22,331 nucleotides of DNA, taken from contig JAOPXW010000403.1 in the NCBI GenBank assembly GCA_025964935.1, positions 1-22,331 on the forward strand. Reading direction: 5' to 3'. This DNA is from Friedmanniella sp. (GTDB lineage: Bacteria; Actinomycetota; Actinomycetes; Propionibacteriales; Propionibacteriaceae). A program made the position numbers and the translations under genes. Below the pieces are notes generated by a model. The model did no database searches. It had not been told where the DNA came from and saw only the letters and a list, made by a program, of their open reading frames with translations. Shown piece by piece: positions 5,880 through 13,556 of this stretch; within the stretch, counting starts at the first letter, position 1, and each line of letters starts with the position of its first letter.

Positions 5880-7223
5880 ATGACGACACACACCAACGAC
5901 ACCGAGGTGTTCGAGGAAGACCAGAACAAGATGGTCTACCCGAGCCTGAAGATCCCGTTCATCCTGCTCATCACCTGCTTCGCGGCCTGGGGGTCGGCGG
6001 CCAACCTGAGCGAGGTGATGGTCAGCGTCTTCCGCAAGATCTTCACGATGAGCAACTTCCAGTCCGGGCTGGTCACCTTCGCCTACTACGGCGCCTACTT
6101 CACCCTCGCCATCCCGGCGGCGTTCATCAACAAGCGGTTCGGGTACAAGACCGGCGTCCTGACCGGGCTGGGGCTGGCCGCCGTCGGCGGCTTCCTGTTC
6201 CTGCCGGCGAGCTGGACCATGACGTACGGCATCTTCCTGATCGCGCTGTTCGTGCTCGCCGCCGGACTCTCCATCCTGGAGACCTCGGCTAACCCGTTCG
6301 CGATCGCGATGGGCCCGGAGGCCACCGCGACCCGGCGGCTCAACCTGGCCCAGTCCTTCAACCCCGTCGGGGCCAACATCGGGGTGCTCCTCGGGGCGGT
6401 CATCATCCTGCCCAACCTGACCAAGGACGAGACCCGCAAGACCCTGACCGACCAGGCCCTGATCGACGCCCAGAAGCACGACCTCAACCTGGTCCTCGGC
6501 CCCTACCTGGGCATCGCGGCGGTCCTGGTGCTCATCTGGCTGCTGATCTTCTTCCGCAAGATGCACAACCCGCTGGAGATTCAGGAGCACGAGAAGGGCG
6601 GGGCCCACCCGCACGCGCAGAAGGGCGTCTTCGGCCGGCTGTTCCGCAACCCGCACTACAGGTTCGGGGTGCTGGCCCAGTTCTTCAACGTGGCCGCGCA
6701 GGTCGCCACGTGGTCCTTCACCATCCAGTACGCCGAGGGTGTGGTGGGCATCCCCGCCAGCCGCGCCGGGTTCTACCTGCAGGCCAGCCTGATCCTGTTC
6801 CTGATCAGCCGTTTCGTGATGTTCTGGCTGCTGGGCAAGTTCCGGCCCACCCGACTGCTGCTGATCATGGCCGTCGTCGGGGTGACGCTGGCGCTGATCG
6901 CGGTGGTCAGCCAGAACATCGTGGGTCTGATCGCCGTCATCGGCATCTCGGCCTCGCTGTCGCTGATGTTCCCCACCATCTACGGCGTGGCGCTGCAGGG
7001 GCTGGGCGAGGACACCAAGTTCGGCGCCGCCGGTCTGGTGATGGCGATCCTCGGTGGGGCCCTGATCCCGCCGATGCAGGGTCTGCTGGTCGACAACGCC
7101 GGCAACAACCACGCGATCGGCTACCTGGTCCCGATGGTCTGCCTGGCCGTGGTCGCGGCGTACGCGCTGTTCGACCTCCGGTCCAACCGGCACGGCGGCG
7201 CCCTGGTGGGCGAGGTCCACTGA
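5880..7223 (+). CDS. FucP-like sugar:H+ symporter (MFS, FHS family)
   Basis: This 447-residue, 12-helix inner-membrane transporter is similar in length to E. coli FucP (438). It shows family hallmarks in order: FAAWGSAANLSEVMVSVFRK (34-53), FAYYGAYFTLAIPAAFINKR with FGYKTG (67-92), GLSILETSANPF (129-140) and RRLNLAQSFNPVGANIGVLL around 150-175. In E. coli FucP, Asp46 and Glu135 serve proton and sugar coupling. Here the apparent equivalents are Glu45 and Glu134, so both positions are acidic. The substrate may be L-fucose or another hexose. No fucose catabolic genes are in the window, so the substrate stays open. GAGGTGG lies about 8 nt before the ATG. The gene ends before a strong hairpin, so it is probably monocistronic. 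Confidence 0.88.
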   Translation: MTTHTNDTEVFEEDQNKMVYPSLKIPFILLITCFAAWGSAANLSEVMVSVFRKIFTMSNFQSGLVTFAYYGAYFTLAIPAAFINKRFGYKTGVLTGLGLAAVGGFLFLPASWTMTYGIFLIALFVLAAGLSILETSANPFAIAMGPEATATRRLNLAQSFNPVGANIGVLLGAVIILPNLTKDETRKTLTDQALIDAQKHDLNLVLGPYLGIAAVLVLIWLLIFFRKMHNPLEIQEHEKGGAHPHAQKGVFGRLFRNPHYRFGVLAQFFNVAAQVATWSFTIQYAEGVVGIPASRAGFYLQASLILFLISRFVMFWLLGKFRPTRLLLIMAVVGVTLALIAVVSQNIVGLIAVIGISASLSLMFPTIYGVALQGLGEDTKFGAAGLVMAILGGALIPPMQGLLVDNAGNNHAIGYLVPMVCLAVVAAYALFDLRSNRHGGALVGEVH

Positions 7224-7262
7224 CGTCGGTGTGACCAGGCGGAACACCCCCGCCCGCTGGTC

Positions 7263-7298
7263 CAGAACCCCGTGGCGCTCTCTCGTCACGGGGTTCTG
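7263..7298 (+). terminator. Strong hairpin terminator after the transporter gene
   Basis: A perfect 12-bp stem, CAGAACCCCGTG (7263-7274) with CACGGGGTTCTG (7287-7298), encloses a 12-nt loop. It lies 40 bp after the stop codon at 7223. There is no U-tract, but the stem is long and uninterrupted. It separates the transporter from the B12 gene downstream, which therefore needs its own promoter in the remaining 40 bp. Confidence 0.7.
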
Positions 7299-7326
7299 CT
7301 CGTCCGGGGCACCCCCAGCGGGTCCC

Positions 7327-7341
7327 TAGACTGCGGGCATG
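7327..7341 (+). promoter_or_regulatory. -10 element of a probable leaderless promoter for bluB-cobT
   Basis: TAGACT (7327-7332) fits the actinobacterial TANNNT -10 and is 6 nt from the ATG at 7339. Transcription would then start at or next to the A of the start codon. No Shine-Dalgarno sequence is visible, and the terminator at 7263-7298 leaves little room for a longer leader. No good -35 is seen. Confidence 0.5.
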
Positions 7342-9027
7342 GCCTGGCCCCGACCCGTCCCGCTCGTGGGGGACCAGACCTCGGCGGCCGAGCGGGCGGC
7401 CGACGTCGACGGCTGGGCCTTCCCGGTCGAGGCCCGCGAGGCCCTGCACGCCGTGATCGGGGCGCGTCGCGATGTCCGGCGGTACCGCCCGGACCCGGTC
7501 CCCGACGAGGTCCTGACCCGGGTGCTCGGCGCGGCCCACGCCGCTCCCTCGGTCGGACACAGCCAGCCCTGGCGCTTCCTGGTGGTCACCGAGCGTGAGA
7601 CCCGGGAGCGGGCCGCCCGGATGGCCGACGAGCACCGGCTCGCCCAGGCCCGCCAGCTGGAGCCCGAGGCCGCCCGGCGGCTGCTCGACCTGCAGCTGGA
7701 GGGGATCCGGGAGGCGCCGTACGGGATCGTCGTCGCCTGCGACCGTCGCACCCCCGCGGCCGGCGTGCTCGGCCGGGCCACCTTCCCCGACGCCGACCTG
7801 TGGTCCTGCGCCTGCGCCATCGAGAACCTCTGGCTGGCCGCCCGGGCCGAGGGTCTCGGGGTCGGCTGGGTCACCCTCTTCGAACCCGCGGACCTGGCCG
7901 CTCTGCTCGGACTGCCCGACGGGGTGGTCACGCTGGGCTGGCTGTGCCTGGGCTGGCCCGACGAGCGGCCGCCGGCGCCCGGTCTGGAGCGGGCCGGGTG
8001 GTCCAGGCGGCAGCCGCTGGCCGAGGTGGTGTTGCGCGAGCGCTGGCCCGGGGAGGACCGGCCGTCCCCACCGTCACGGCTGCGGGCCCCCGACCCGTAC
8101 GCCGTGGTCACGACCCGCGACCGGGCCGACCTGCTGCTCACCCCGCCCGGCTCGCTCGGTGTGCTGGACCGTGCCCTGGACCGGGTCGAGGCGGCCGGCG
8201 CCGCGTCCGGGCCGGACTCGCTGCTGCTGGTGGCCGGTCGGCACCCGGTCACCGCGCACGGGGTCAGCGCCTTCGCCCCCTCGGTCACCGACGACGTGCT
8301 CGCCGCCTCCCTCGCCGGGGAGTCGGCGGCGGCGGTCGCCGCCCGCAGCGCCGACCTCCGGCTGCACGTGGTCGACGCGGGCGCCAGCTCCGGTGACCTG
8401 CTGATTCGGGACGCGCTGGACCCCGACCGGGTGGCCGGGCTGCTCGGCCTGGGCCGGTCCTGGGGGGTCCGGCTGGGCGCCGGTGGTCTGGTCGCGCTGG
8501 GGGAGGTGGGCATCGGCAACACCACGGTCGCCGCCGCGCTGACCGCGGCCGTGCTGGGGGACTCGGCCGAGGAGGTCGTCGGCCTCGGGGCCGGGGCCGA
8601 CACCGACGTCTGGGACCGCAAGCGGCGCGTGGTGGCGGGGGCGCTGGCCCGGGCCGCGGCGGCGTACGGGGACCGGCTGACGAAGCCGACCGTCGCGCTG
8701 GCCGCACTGGGCGGACCGGAGTTCTGTGTCCTGGCCGGGGCGGTCCTCGGGGTGGCCGAGTCCGGTGGCGTCGTGGTGCTGGACGGCCTGGCCACCGGCA
8801 TCGCAGCCCTGCTCGCCGTACGCCTGGAGCCCGGCTCCGCGGCCTACCTGGTGGCGGGCCAGCGCAGCAGCGAGCCCGCCCACGCCGGGGTGCTCGAGCA
8901 GCTGGGGCTCGAGCCGCTGCTCGACCTGCGGCTGCGGGCCGGCGAGGGCGTCGGGGCGGCTCTGGCCGTCAGCCTGCTGCGGTCGGGACTGCGGCTGCGG
9001 CACGAGACCGGCCGCACCGCCCCCTGA
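7339..9027 (+). CDS. BluB-CobT fusion: 5,6-dimethylbenzimidazole synthase / nicotinate-nucleotide-DMB phosphoribosyltransferase
   Basis: This 562-residue fusion makes and activates the lower ligand of cobalamin. Residues about 30-238 are BluB, a nitroreductase-fold enzyme that destroys FMNH2 with oxygen to form 5,6-dimethylbenzimidazole: RRDVRRYRPDPVP (43-55), APSVGHSQPWRF (69-80), EAPYGIVVACDR (125-136). Residues about 248-562 are CobT, which transfers phosphoribose from nicotinate mononucleotide to the base: PPGSLG (269-274), GEVGIGNTT (388-396), and GEG with Glu536 at the position of the catalytic base. Two usual CobT signatures are altered: the GDHG loop reads GRHP (300-303), and the glycine-rich VGRGTG segment reads VGLGAGAD (414-421). 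A BluB/CobT2 fusion has been described in Propionibacterium freudenreichii. The gene stands directly upstream of the riboflavin operon that supplies FMN. No SD is seen; translation is probably leaderless. Confidence 0.93.
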   Translation: MAWPRPVPLVGDQTSAAERAADVDGWAFPVEAREALHAVIGARRDVRRYRPDPVPDEVLTRVLGAAHAAPSVGHSQPWRFLVVTERETRERAARMADEHRLAQARQLEPEAARRLLDLQLEGIREAPYGIVVACDRRTPAAGVLGRATFPDADLWSCACAIENLWLAARAEGLGVGWVTLFEPADLAALLGLPDGVVTLGWLCLGWPDERPPAPGLERAGWSRRQPLAEVVLRERWPGEDRPSPPSRLRAPDPYAVVTTRDRADLLLTPPGSLGVLDRALDRVEAAGAASGPDSLLLVAGRHPVTAHGVSAFAPSVTDDVLAASLAGESAAAVAARSADLRLHVVDAGASSGDLLIRDALDPDRVAGLLGLGRSWGVRLGAGGLVALGEVGIGNTTVAAALTAAVLGDSAEEVVGLGAGADTDVWDRKRRVVAGALARAAAAYGDRLTKPTVALAALGGPEFCVLAGAVLGVAESGGVVVLDGLATGIAALLAVRLEPGSAAYLVAGQRSSEPAHAGVLEQLGLEPLLDLRLRAGEGVGAALAVSLLRSGLRLRHETGRTAP

Positions 9028-9057
9028 GACTGCTCCCGCAGAGTGCAGGGCCCGCGG

Positions 9058-9066
9058 TGGCATACT
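9058..9066 (+). promoter_or_regulatory. Extended -10 promoter of the riboflavin operon
   Basis: TGG followed by CATACT (9061-9066) forms an extended -10 (TGN-hexamer). Start of transcription near 9073 would place the first transcribed bases right at the P1 stem of the FMN riboswitch. No convincing -35 is present, which is common with an extended -10. Confidence 0.45.
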
Positions 9067-9074
9067 GGGACTCA

Positions 9075-9199
9075 CGTGCTCCGGGGTCGGTGCAACTCCG
9101 AACCGGCGGTGAAAGTCCGCGACCCGATCGCAGCCAGCGACCGGTTGACCTGGTGGAACTCCAGGACCGACGGTGAAAGTCCGGATGGAAGGCAGCACG
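9075..9199 (+). ncRNA. FMN riboswitch (RFN element)
   Basis: The conserved RFN blocks are present in order: GGGGTCGGTGCAACTCCGAA, ACCGGCGGTGAAAGTCCGCG, then GGTGGAACTCCAGGACCGAC and GGTGAAAGTCCGGATGG. The closing stem P1 is CGTGCT (9075-9080) with AGCACG (9194-9199). The element binds FMN and lowers expression of riboflavin genes. It sits 163 nt upstream of ribD, so it controls the whole ribD-ribE-ribBA-ribH operon. The long insertion between the two halves is the usual variable arm. Confidence 0.95.
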
Positions 9200-9362
9200 C
9201 GACGACGACAGTGTCAGGTCCGCTCCGCGGTCCCCTGACGCGGCCGTGTCGAACCGAGGCGATGAGCCGGCGGCGCTCGACCTGTCCGGTCGACCGTGAC
9301 CGGTCCGTCGTCTCACCCTCCCCGGAGCTCGCGTTGTTCGAGCTCGAACCGGGGGAACCGAC
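9200..9362 (+). promoter_or_regulatory. Expression platform of the FMN riboswitch with SD-sequestering hairpin
   Basis: This 163-nt gene-free stretch holds three stem-loops. They are GTCAGG/CCTGAC (9213-9218 with 9234-9239), TCGACC/GGTCGA (9277-9282 with 9288-9293), and a long one next to ribD: CCCCGGAGCTCG (9320-9331) with CGAGCT (9339-9344) and, after a CGAA bulge, CCGGGG (9349-9354). The last arm covers most of the ribD Shine-Dalgarno sequence GGGGGA (9351-9356), 6 nt before the ATG. This suggests control at translation initiation rather than by a terminator; no T-run follows any of the stems. Confidence 0.6.
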
Positions 9363-10391
9363 ATGGCAGGACCGTCCACCGAGGTGGCGCTGATGACCCG
9401 CGCCCTCACGCTGGCCGCCCACGGGCCGGCCGTCGACCCCAACCCGCGCGTCGGCGCTGTCCTGGTCTCGACGACGGGCGAGGTGGTCGGCGAGGGCTTC
9501 CACGCCGGGGCGGGGACCCCGCACGCCGAGATCGTCGCGCTGGCCCGGGCCGGCGGTCGTGCGGCGGGGGGTACGGCGTACGTGACCCTCGAGCCCTGCA
9601 ACCACACCGGCCGGACCGGCCCGTGCGCCCAGGCGCTGTTGGATGCCGGCCTCGCGGCGGTGGTGTTCGCCCAGCCCGACCCCAACCCGTCCGCCGCCGG
9701 TGGCGCGGCGACCCTGCGGGCGGCGGGGGTCCGGGTGACCGGGGGTCTGCTCGAGGCGGAGGCCCGCGGGCTGAACGAGGCGTGGACCTTCGCCCTCCGC
9801 CACGGCCGGCCCCGGGTGGTCTGGAAGTTCGCCGCCACCCTGGACGGGCGGTCGGCCGCCGCCGACGGGACCAGCCGCTGGATCACCGGCCCGCAGGCCC
9901 GGGCCGACGTGCACACCCTGCGCGCCGGATCGGGGGCGGTGCTGGTCGGGACCGGCACCGTGCTGGCCGACGACCCCGCGCTGACCGTACGGCGACCCGA
10001 CGGCACCCGGCTGGACCGGCAGCCGCTCCGCGTCGTGTTGGGCCGGCGAGCCGTCCCCGCCGGCGCCCGGGTGCGCGACGACGCGGCCGAGACCCTGCTG
10101 CTGACCCACCGTGACCCGGTCGCCGCCCTGGCCACGCTCGCCGAGCGTGAGATCCGCCAGGTGTGGCTGGAGGGTGGTCCCACCGTGGCCGGCGCCTTCG
10201 TGCAGGCCGGTCTGGTCGACGAGGTCGTCGCCTACCTGGCCCCGGCCCTGCTCGGGGCCGGGCCCGCGGCGGTCACCGGCCTGGGGATCGCCACGCTGGC
10301 CGAGGCCGTCCGGCTCGAGCCCTTCGACGTCACCACCTTCGGCCCGGACATCCGCGTCCGGGCCCGCCCCACCCGCCCAGACAGGACCTGA
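9363..10391 (+). CDS. ribD: Bifunctional diaminohydroxyphosphoribosylaminopyrimidine deaminase / 5-amino-6-(5-phosphoribosylamino)uracil reductase
   Basis: This 342-residue enzyme carries out the second and third steps of riboflavin synthesis. Residues 1-about 145 form the zinc-dependent deaminase: PNPRVGAVLV (27-36), the HAE triad at 54-56 (His zinc ligand, Glu catalytic), and PCN with a second Cys nine residues on (Cys79, Cys88) as the other zinc ligands. Residues about 150-340 form the NADPH-dependent reductase, with VVWKFAATLDGR and the GTGTVLADDP.LTVR signature. The length matches typical RibD. The start at 9363 has SD GGGGGA at 6 nt, lying in the riboswitch hairpin. The stop TGA is one base before the ribE start, so the two are translationally coupled. 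Confidence 0.96.
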   Translation: MAGPSTEVALMTRALTLAAHGPAVDPNPRVGAVLVSTTGEVVGEGFHAGAGTPHAEIVALARAGGRAAGGTAYVTLEPCNHTGRTGPCAQALLDAGLAAVVFAQPDPNPSAAGGAATLRAAGVRVTGGLLEAEARGLNEAWTFALRHGRPRVVWKFAATLDGRSAAADGTSRWITGPQARADVHTLRAGSGAVLVGTGTVLADDPALTVRRPDGTRLDRQPLRVVLGRRAVPAGARVRDDAAETLLLTHRDPVAALATLAEREIRQVWLEGGPTVAGAFVQAGLVDEVVAYLAPALLGAGPAAVTGLGIATLAEAVRLEPFDVTTFGPDIRVRARPTRPDRT

Positions 10392-10392
10392 G

Positions 10393-11013
10393 ATGTTCAC
10401 CGGAATCGTGGAAGAGCTGGGCCACCTCGTGGCCCTGGACCGGGGCACCGACTCCGTCGTCCTGACCGTGCACGGGCCGACCGCGGCGAGCGACGCCACG
10501 CTGGGCGCGTCCATCGCGGTCAACGGGGTCTGCCTGACCGTCGTCGGCCGGACCGCCGAGACCCTGAGCTTCGACGTGATGGCGGAGACCCTCCGGCGCA
10601 GCAGCCTGGGCGCCCTGGCGGCCGGGGACCCCGTCAACCTCGAGCGGGCCATGGCGGCCGGTGACCGGTTCGGCGGACACATCGTCCAAGGGCACGTGGA
10701 CGGCACGGCCACGGTGTTGTCCCGGACCCCGGGCGACCGCTGGGAGGTGGTCCGCTTCAGCCTGCCCGCCACCGTGGCGGGCTACGTCGTGGAGAAGGGC
10801 TCCATCACCGTCGACGGGGTCTCGCTCACCGTCTCGGCGCTGGGCTGGGACTACTTCGAGGTGTCGCTGATCCCGACGACGCTCGAGCTCACCACCCTCG
10901 GCCGGACGCCGGTCGGGGCAACCGTCAACCTGGAGGTGGACGTGATCGCCAAATACGTGGAGCGTCTGCTCTACCGCGGGGTCAACCGCCCCGCCGCCGA
11001 GGCGTCGGCGTGA
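10393..11013 (+). CDS. ribE: Riboflavin synthase, alpha subunit
   Basis: This 206-residue enzyme dismutates two molecules of 6,7-dimethyl-8-ribityllumazine to riboflavin. It starts with the hallmark MFTGIVEELG and has two homologous lumazine-binding barrels. The first contains GASIAVNGVCLTV and later GGHIVQGHVDGTA. The second contains KGSITVDGVSLTVSALG and FEVSLIPTTLELTTLG, ending in an amphipathic trimerisation helix (DVIAKYVERLL). An open frame extends upstream to 10111, but only the ATG at 10393 gives the canonical N-terminus. It begins one base after the ribD stop, and its own stop overlaps the GTG of ribBA by 4 nt. The enzyme is called RibE or RibC depending on the organism. Confidence 0.96.
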   Translation: MFTGIVEELGHLVALDRGTDSVVLTVHGPTAASDATLGASIAVNGVCLTVVGRTAETLSFDVMAETLRRSSLGALAAGDPVNLERAMAAGDRFGGHIVQGHVDGTATVLSRTPGDRWEVVRFSLPATVAGYVVEKGSITVDGVSLTVSALGWDYFEVSLIPTTLELTTLGRTPVGATVNLEVDVIAKYVERLLYRGVNRPAAEASA

Positions 11014-12272
11014 CCGGCGAGCGCCCGGTCGCGGACCGGCTGGCCGGGGTCGAGGCGGCCCTGGAGGCCCTCCGGCAGGGCCGACCGGTGCTGGTCACCG
11101 ACGACGCCGACCGCGAGAACGAGGGCGACGTCATCCTGGCCGCGGAGACCCTCACCACCGCCTGGATGGCCTGGACCATCCGGCACAGCTCGGGCTACAT
11201 CTGCGCGCCGATGACCCGGCAGCGGGCCGACGAGCTGGCCTTGCCCCTGATGGTGCGGGAGAACGCCGACCCGCTGCGGACGGCGTACACGGTCACCGTC
11301 GACGCGAGCAGCGGGGTCACCACCGGGATCAGTGCCGCCGACCGGGCCCACACCGTGGCCACCCTGGGGGCACCCCGGGCCCGGCCGGGCGACCTGATCC
11401 GCCCCGGGCACGTCGTGCCGCTCCGGGCCCGCGACGGCGGGGTGCTGGAGCGGGCCGGTCACACCGAGGCCGCCGTCGACCTGTGCCGGCTCGCCGGGCT
11501 GAGCCCGGTCGCCGCCATCGGTGAGCTCGTCCACGACGACGGCACCATGATGCGGCTGCCGGCCATCCTCGACCTGGGTGAGGAGCACGGGCTGCCCGTC
11601 CTGACCATCGCGCAGCTGGTCGCCTGGCGGCAGCGCCACGACCGGGTGGAGCGGCTGGCCGAGACGAGCCTGGCCACCGCGTACGGGGTGTTCACCGTGG
11701 TCGGCTACCGCGACCGCCTGACCGGGGACCAGCACGTCGCCCTGGTGAGCCCGCGGGGGCTGACCGCCGCGGCACCCCTGGTCCGGCTGCACTCGGAGTG
11801 CCTGACGGGGGACACCTTCGGCTCCCAGCGCTGCGACTGCGGGCCGCAGCTGCAGCTGGCCCGGCAACGGGTGGCCGCCGAGGGGGGTGTCGTGGTCTAC
11901 CTGCGCGGGCACGAGGGCCGCGGGGTGGGTCTGATCGACAAGCTCCGGGCCTACGCCCTGCAGGACGGCGGGCTGGACACCGTCGACGCCCAGACTGCTC
12001 TGGGGCTGCCCATCGACGCCCGGGAGTACGACGCGGGCGCCGCCATCCTGCTCGACCTCGGTCTGAATGCGGTCCGGCTGCTGACCAACAACCCGCTCAA
12101 GGTCGCCGCGGTCACGGCCGCCGGGTTGGACGTCGTCGCCGTCGAGCAGATCGCCCTGCCCGCCCTCGCCACCAACGCCGCCTACCTCGCCACCAAGCGG
12201 GACCGGCTCGGTCACAACCTGCCGACCGACAGCTCCGAGACCCTGGTCTCCACCACGAAAGGCCCGCGATGA
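11010..12272 (+). CDS. ribBA: Bifunctional 3,4-dihydroxy-2-butanone-4-phosphate synthase / GTP cyclohydrolase II
   Basis: This 420-residue fusion feeds both branches of riboflavin synthesis. Residues about 10-210 make dihydroxybutanone phosphate from ribulose 5-phosphate: [14 protein letters not shown] with the acidic catalytic loop, [16 protein letters not shown], and the [10 protein letters not shown] and [11 protein letters not shown] motifs. Residues about 215-415 are GTP cyclohydrolase [20 protein letters not shown] carries the three zinc cysteines, followed by [20 protein letters not shown], the [17 protein letters not shown] segment and LLTNNPLK. All key residues I know for both domains are present, so both activities are expected. 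The start is a GTG overlapping the ribE stop as GTGA. The stop overlaps the ribH ATG as ATGA. Confidence 0.96.
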   Translation: MTGERPVADRLAGVEAALEALRQGRPVLVTDDADRENEGDVILAAETLTTAWMAWTIRHSSGYICAPMTRQRADELALPLMVRENADPLRTAYTVTVDASSGVTTGISAADRAHTVATLGAPRARPGDLIRPGHVVPLRARDGGVLERAGHTEAAVDLCRLAGLSPVAAIGELVHDDGTMMRLPAILDLGEEHGLPVLTIAQLVAWRQRHDRVERLAETSLATAYGVFTVVGYRDRLTGDQHVALVSPRGLTAAAPLVRLHSECLTGDTFGSQRCDCGPQLQLARQRVAAEGGVVVYLRGHEGRGVGLIDKLRAYALQDGGLDTVDAQTALGLPIDAREYDAGAAILLDLGLNAVRLLTNNPLKVAAVTAAGLDVVAVEQIALPALATNAAYLATKRDRLGHNLPTDSSETLVSTTKGPR

Positions 12273-12760
12273 AGTCCGGCTCTCCCACCCTGTCCGTCGA
12301 CGGTCGCGGGCTCCGCGTCGCCGTGATCGCCGCGTCCTGGCACCAGCAGGTGATGGACGGGCTCGTGGCCGGGGCCCGGCGCGGTCTGGCCGAGGCCGGG
12401 GTGACCGAGGTCGAGCTGGTCCGGGTGCCGGGGTCCTTCGAGCTGACCGTGGCCGCGGCCCGGCTGGCGCCGCACTACGACGCCCTGGTCGGGCTGGGCG
12501 TGGTCATCCGGGGCGGGACGCCGCACTTCGACTACGTCTGCCAGGCGGCCACGGCCGGCCTGACCCAGGTCGGGATCAGCACCGGGGTTCCCATCGGCTT
12601 CGGGGTGCTGACCTGCGACGACGAGCAGCAGGCCCTGGACCGGGCCGGGCTGAAGGGGTCCGCGGAGGACAAGGGCCACGAGGCCGCCACCGCGGCGGTC
12701 GCGACCGCGGTGACCCTGCGCGCTCTTGAGGCACGGCTGGCGGACGGCCCCTCCGCCTAG
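12269..12760 (+). CDS. ribH: 6,7-dimethyl-8-ribityllumazine synthase
   Basis: This 163-residue lumazine synthase condenses 5-amino-6-ribitylaminouracil with dihydroxybutanone phosphate and forms icosahedral or pentameric shells. The hallmarks are [16 protein letters not shown] near the N-terminus, the substrate strand [14 protein letters not shown], and [16 protein letters not shown] with the conserved catalytic His, then [14 protein letters not shown] and the [10 protein letters not shown] helix. The length is normal. The ATG overlaps the ribBA stop by 4 nt, so it is the last gene of the operon. Its TAG overlaps the TAG of the opposing HAD gene by 4 nt, leaving no space for a conventional intergenic terminator. 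Confidence 0.96.
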   Translation: MKSGSPTLSVDGRGLRVAVIAASWHQQVMDGLVAGARRGLAEAGVTEVELVRVPGSFELTVAAARLAPHYDALVGLGVVIRGGTPHFDYVCQAATAGLTQVGISTGVPIGFGVLTCDDEQQALDRAGLKGSAEDKGHEAATAAVATAVTLRALEARLADGPSA

Positions 12761-13467
12761 TCCGGCGTCGGGGCCCCGAGCAGGGTGCGGACCTCGGCCA
12801 GGTCGTCGACGACGTCGGCCGGGCGGTCGGGGTCGGCGTTCATGCGGAGGTCGGCCACCCCGTACGCGGCGTTCGTCACCAGCACGGGTCGCATCCCGAC
12901 CGCGGTGGCGCCCGCGTGCTCACGGTTCCCGCCGTCCCCGACGAACCAGCACGCCTCGGGTCGGACGCCGAGACGGGAGGCGACCTGCCGGTAGCCCAGG
13001 GGGTCCGGCTTGCGGGTGCCCAGGACCGCGGAGAACGTCACCGCCTCGACCAGCCCCGACCAGGGCAGCTCCGGCCAGAGCTCGGCCAGCTCGGTGCTGC
13101 AGTCGGTGAGCACGCCCACCCGCCACCCCGTACGCCGGAGGTCGGCCAGCAGCCCCAGGGCGGCCGGGTGCGGCCGGGCGATGCTCGCGTACGCCCGGTA
13201 GTGCAGGGTCAGGGCCCGCTCCACCGCGATCCCGTTCGGCACCGCCCCGCAGCGGCGGGCCAGCTCGCGCAGGCTGGCCCGGGTGTCGCCCAGCGTCCCC
13301 CGGGCCCGCTCGTCGTAGGACGCCACTGCCGCGGCCCAGAAGGCCGCCGGCTCGACCCCCAGGGCCGCGGCCACCGGCTCGCTGGCGGCCCGTCGCTCCG
13401 GCTCGGCGGACGGGTCGCTGAGGGTGGCATAGAAGTCGAAGAGCACGGCCTGCACGGATCCCATCAT
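12757..13467 (-). CDS. HAD-superfamily hydrolase, haloacid-dehalogenase-like motif I
   Basis: This 236-residue protein has the HAD core and a helical cap. Motif I is [10 protein letters not shown] (residues 9-18) with nucleophile Asp11. The second Asp typical of phosphatases (DxD) is Tyr13, as in haloacid dehalogenases (DxYGT). Motif II is the T in GVLTDCS (Thr121), motif III is Lys153 in GTRKPDP, and motif IV is GDGGNRE (177-183). The cap occupies about 20-100. The start is set at one of two adjacent ATGs (13467 or 13464), giving the usual N-terminus; an upstream in-frame extension is low-complexity. The gene converges on ribH with overlapping stops. A HAD enzyme is the missing phosphatase of riboflavin synthesis in several bacteria, but strand and motif I make that role doubtful here. 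The substrate is unknown. Confidence 0.88.
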   Translation of the reverse strand: MMGSVQAVLFDFYATLSDPSAEPERRAASEPVAAALGVEPAAFWAAAVASYDERARGTLGDTRASLRELARRCGAVPNGIAVERALTLHYRAYASIARPHPAALGLLADLRRTGWRVGVLTDCSTELAELWPELPWSGLVEAVTFSAVLGTRKPDPLGYRQVASRLGVRPEACWFVGDGGNREHAGATAVGMRPVLVTNAAYGVADLRMNADPDRPADVVDDLAEVRTLLGAPTPD

Positions 13468-13540
13468 GGGCGAGGGTGGCGGTCGGGCGTTGCTCGGCCG
13501 GCCCGGCCCCACTCTCAGCCTGCTCTGGGCGACCGGGCCC

Positions 13541-13556
13541 TAGGGTCGGTGGGATG
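13541..13556 (+). promoter_or_regulatory. -10 element of a probable leaderless promoter for the DUF2127 gene
   Basis: TAGGGT (13541-13546) is a TANNNT hexamer placed 7 nt before the ATG at 13554. The upstream gene is divergent, so a promoter must lie in this 86-bp gap, and the spacing predicts a start of transcription at the start codon. The nearby GGTGGG touches the ATG and is too close to act as a ribosome binding site. Confidence 0.45.

Noticed and set aside
5757..7289. 510-codon minus-strand open frame
   Set aside because: It is antisense to the whole FucP-like gene and encodes a low-complexity Gln/Asp/His/Arg-rich product.
7224..7338. Cobalamin riboswitch upstream of the bluB-cobT fusion
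   Set aside because: The gap is only 115 bp, mostly taken by the terminator, and contains no B12-box-like sequence.
7339..9027. Two separate genes for BluB and CobT
   Set aside because: The frame is continuous, with no stop and no internal SD-supported start at the domain border near residue 245; a fusion is the simpler reading.
12757..13467. HAD protein as the riboflavin pathway phosphatase
   Set aside because: It is on the opposite strand to the operon, and motif I has Tyr where phosphatases have the second Asp; position alone is insufficient.
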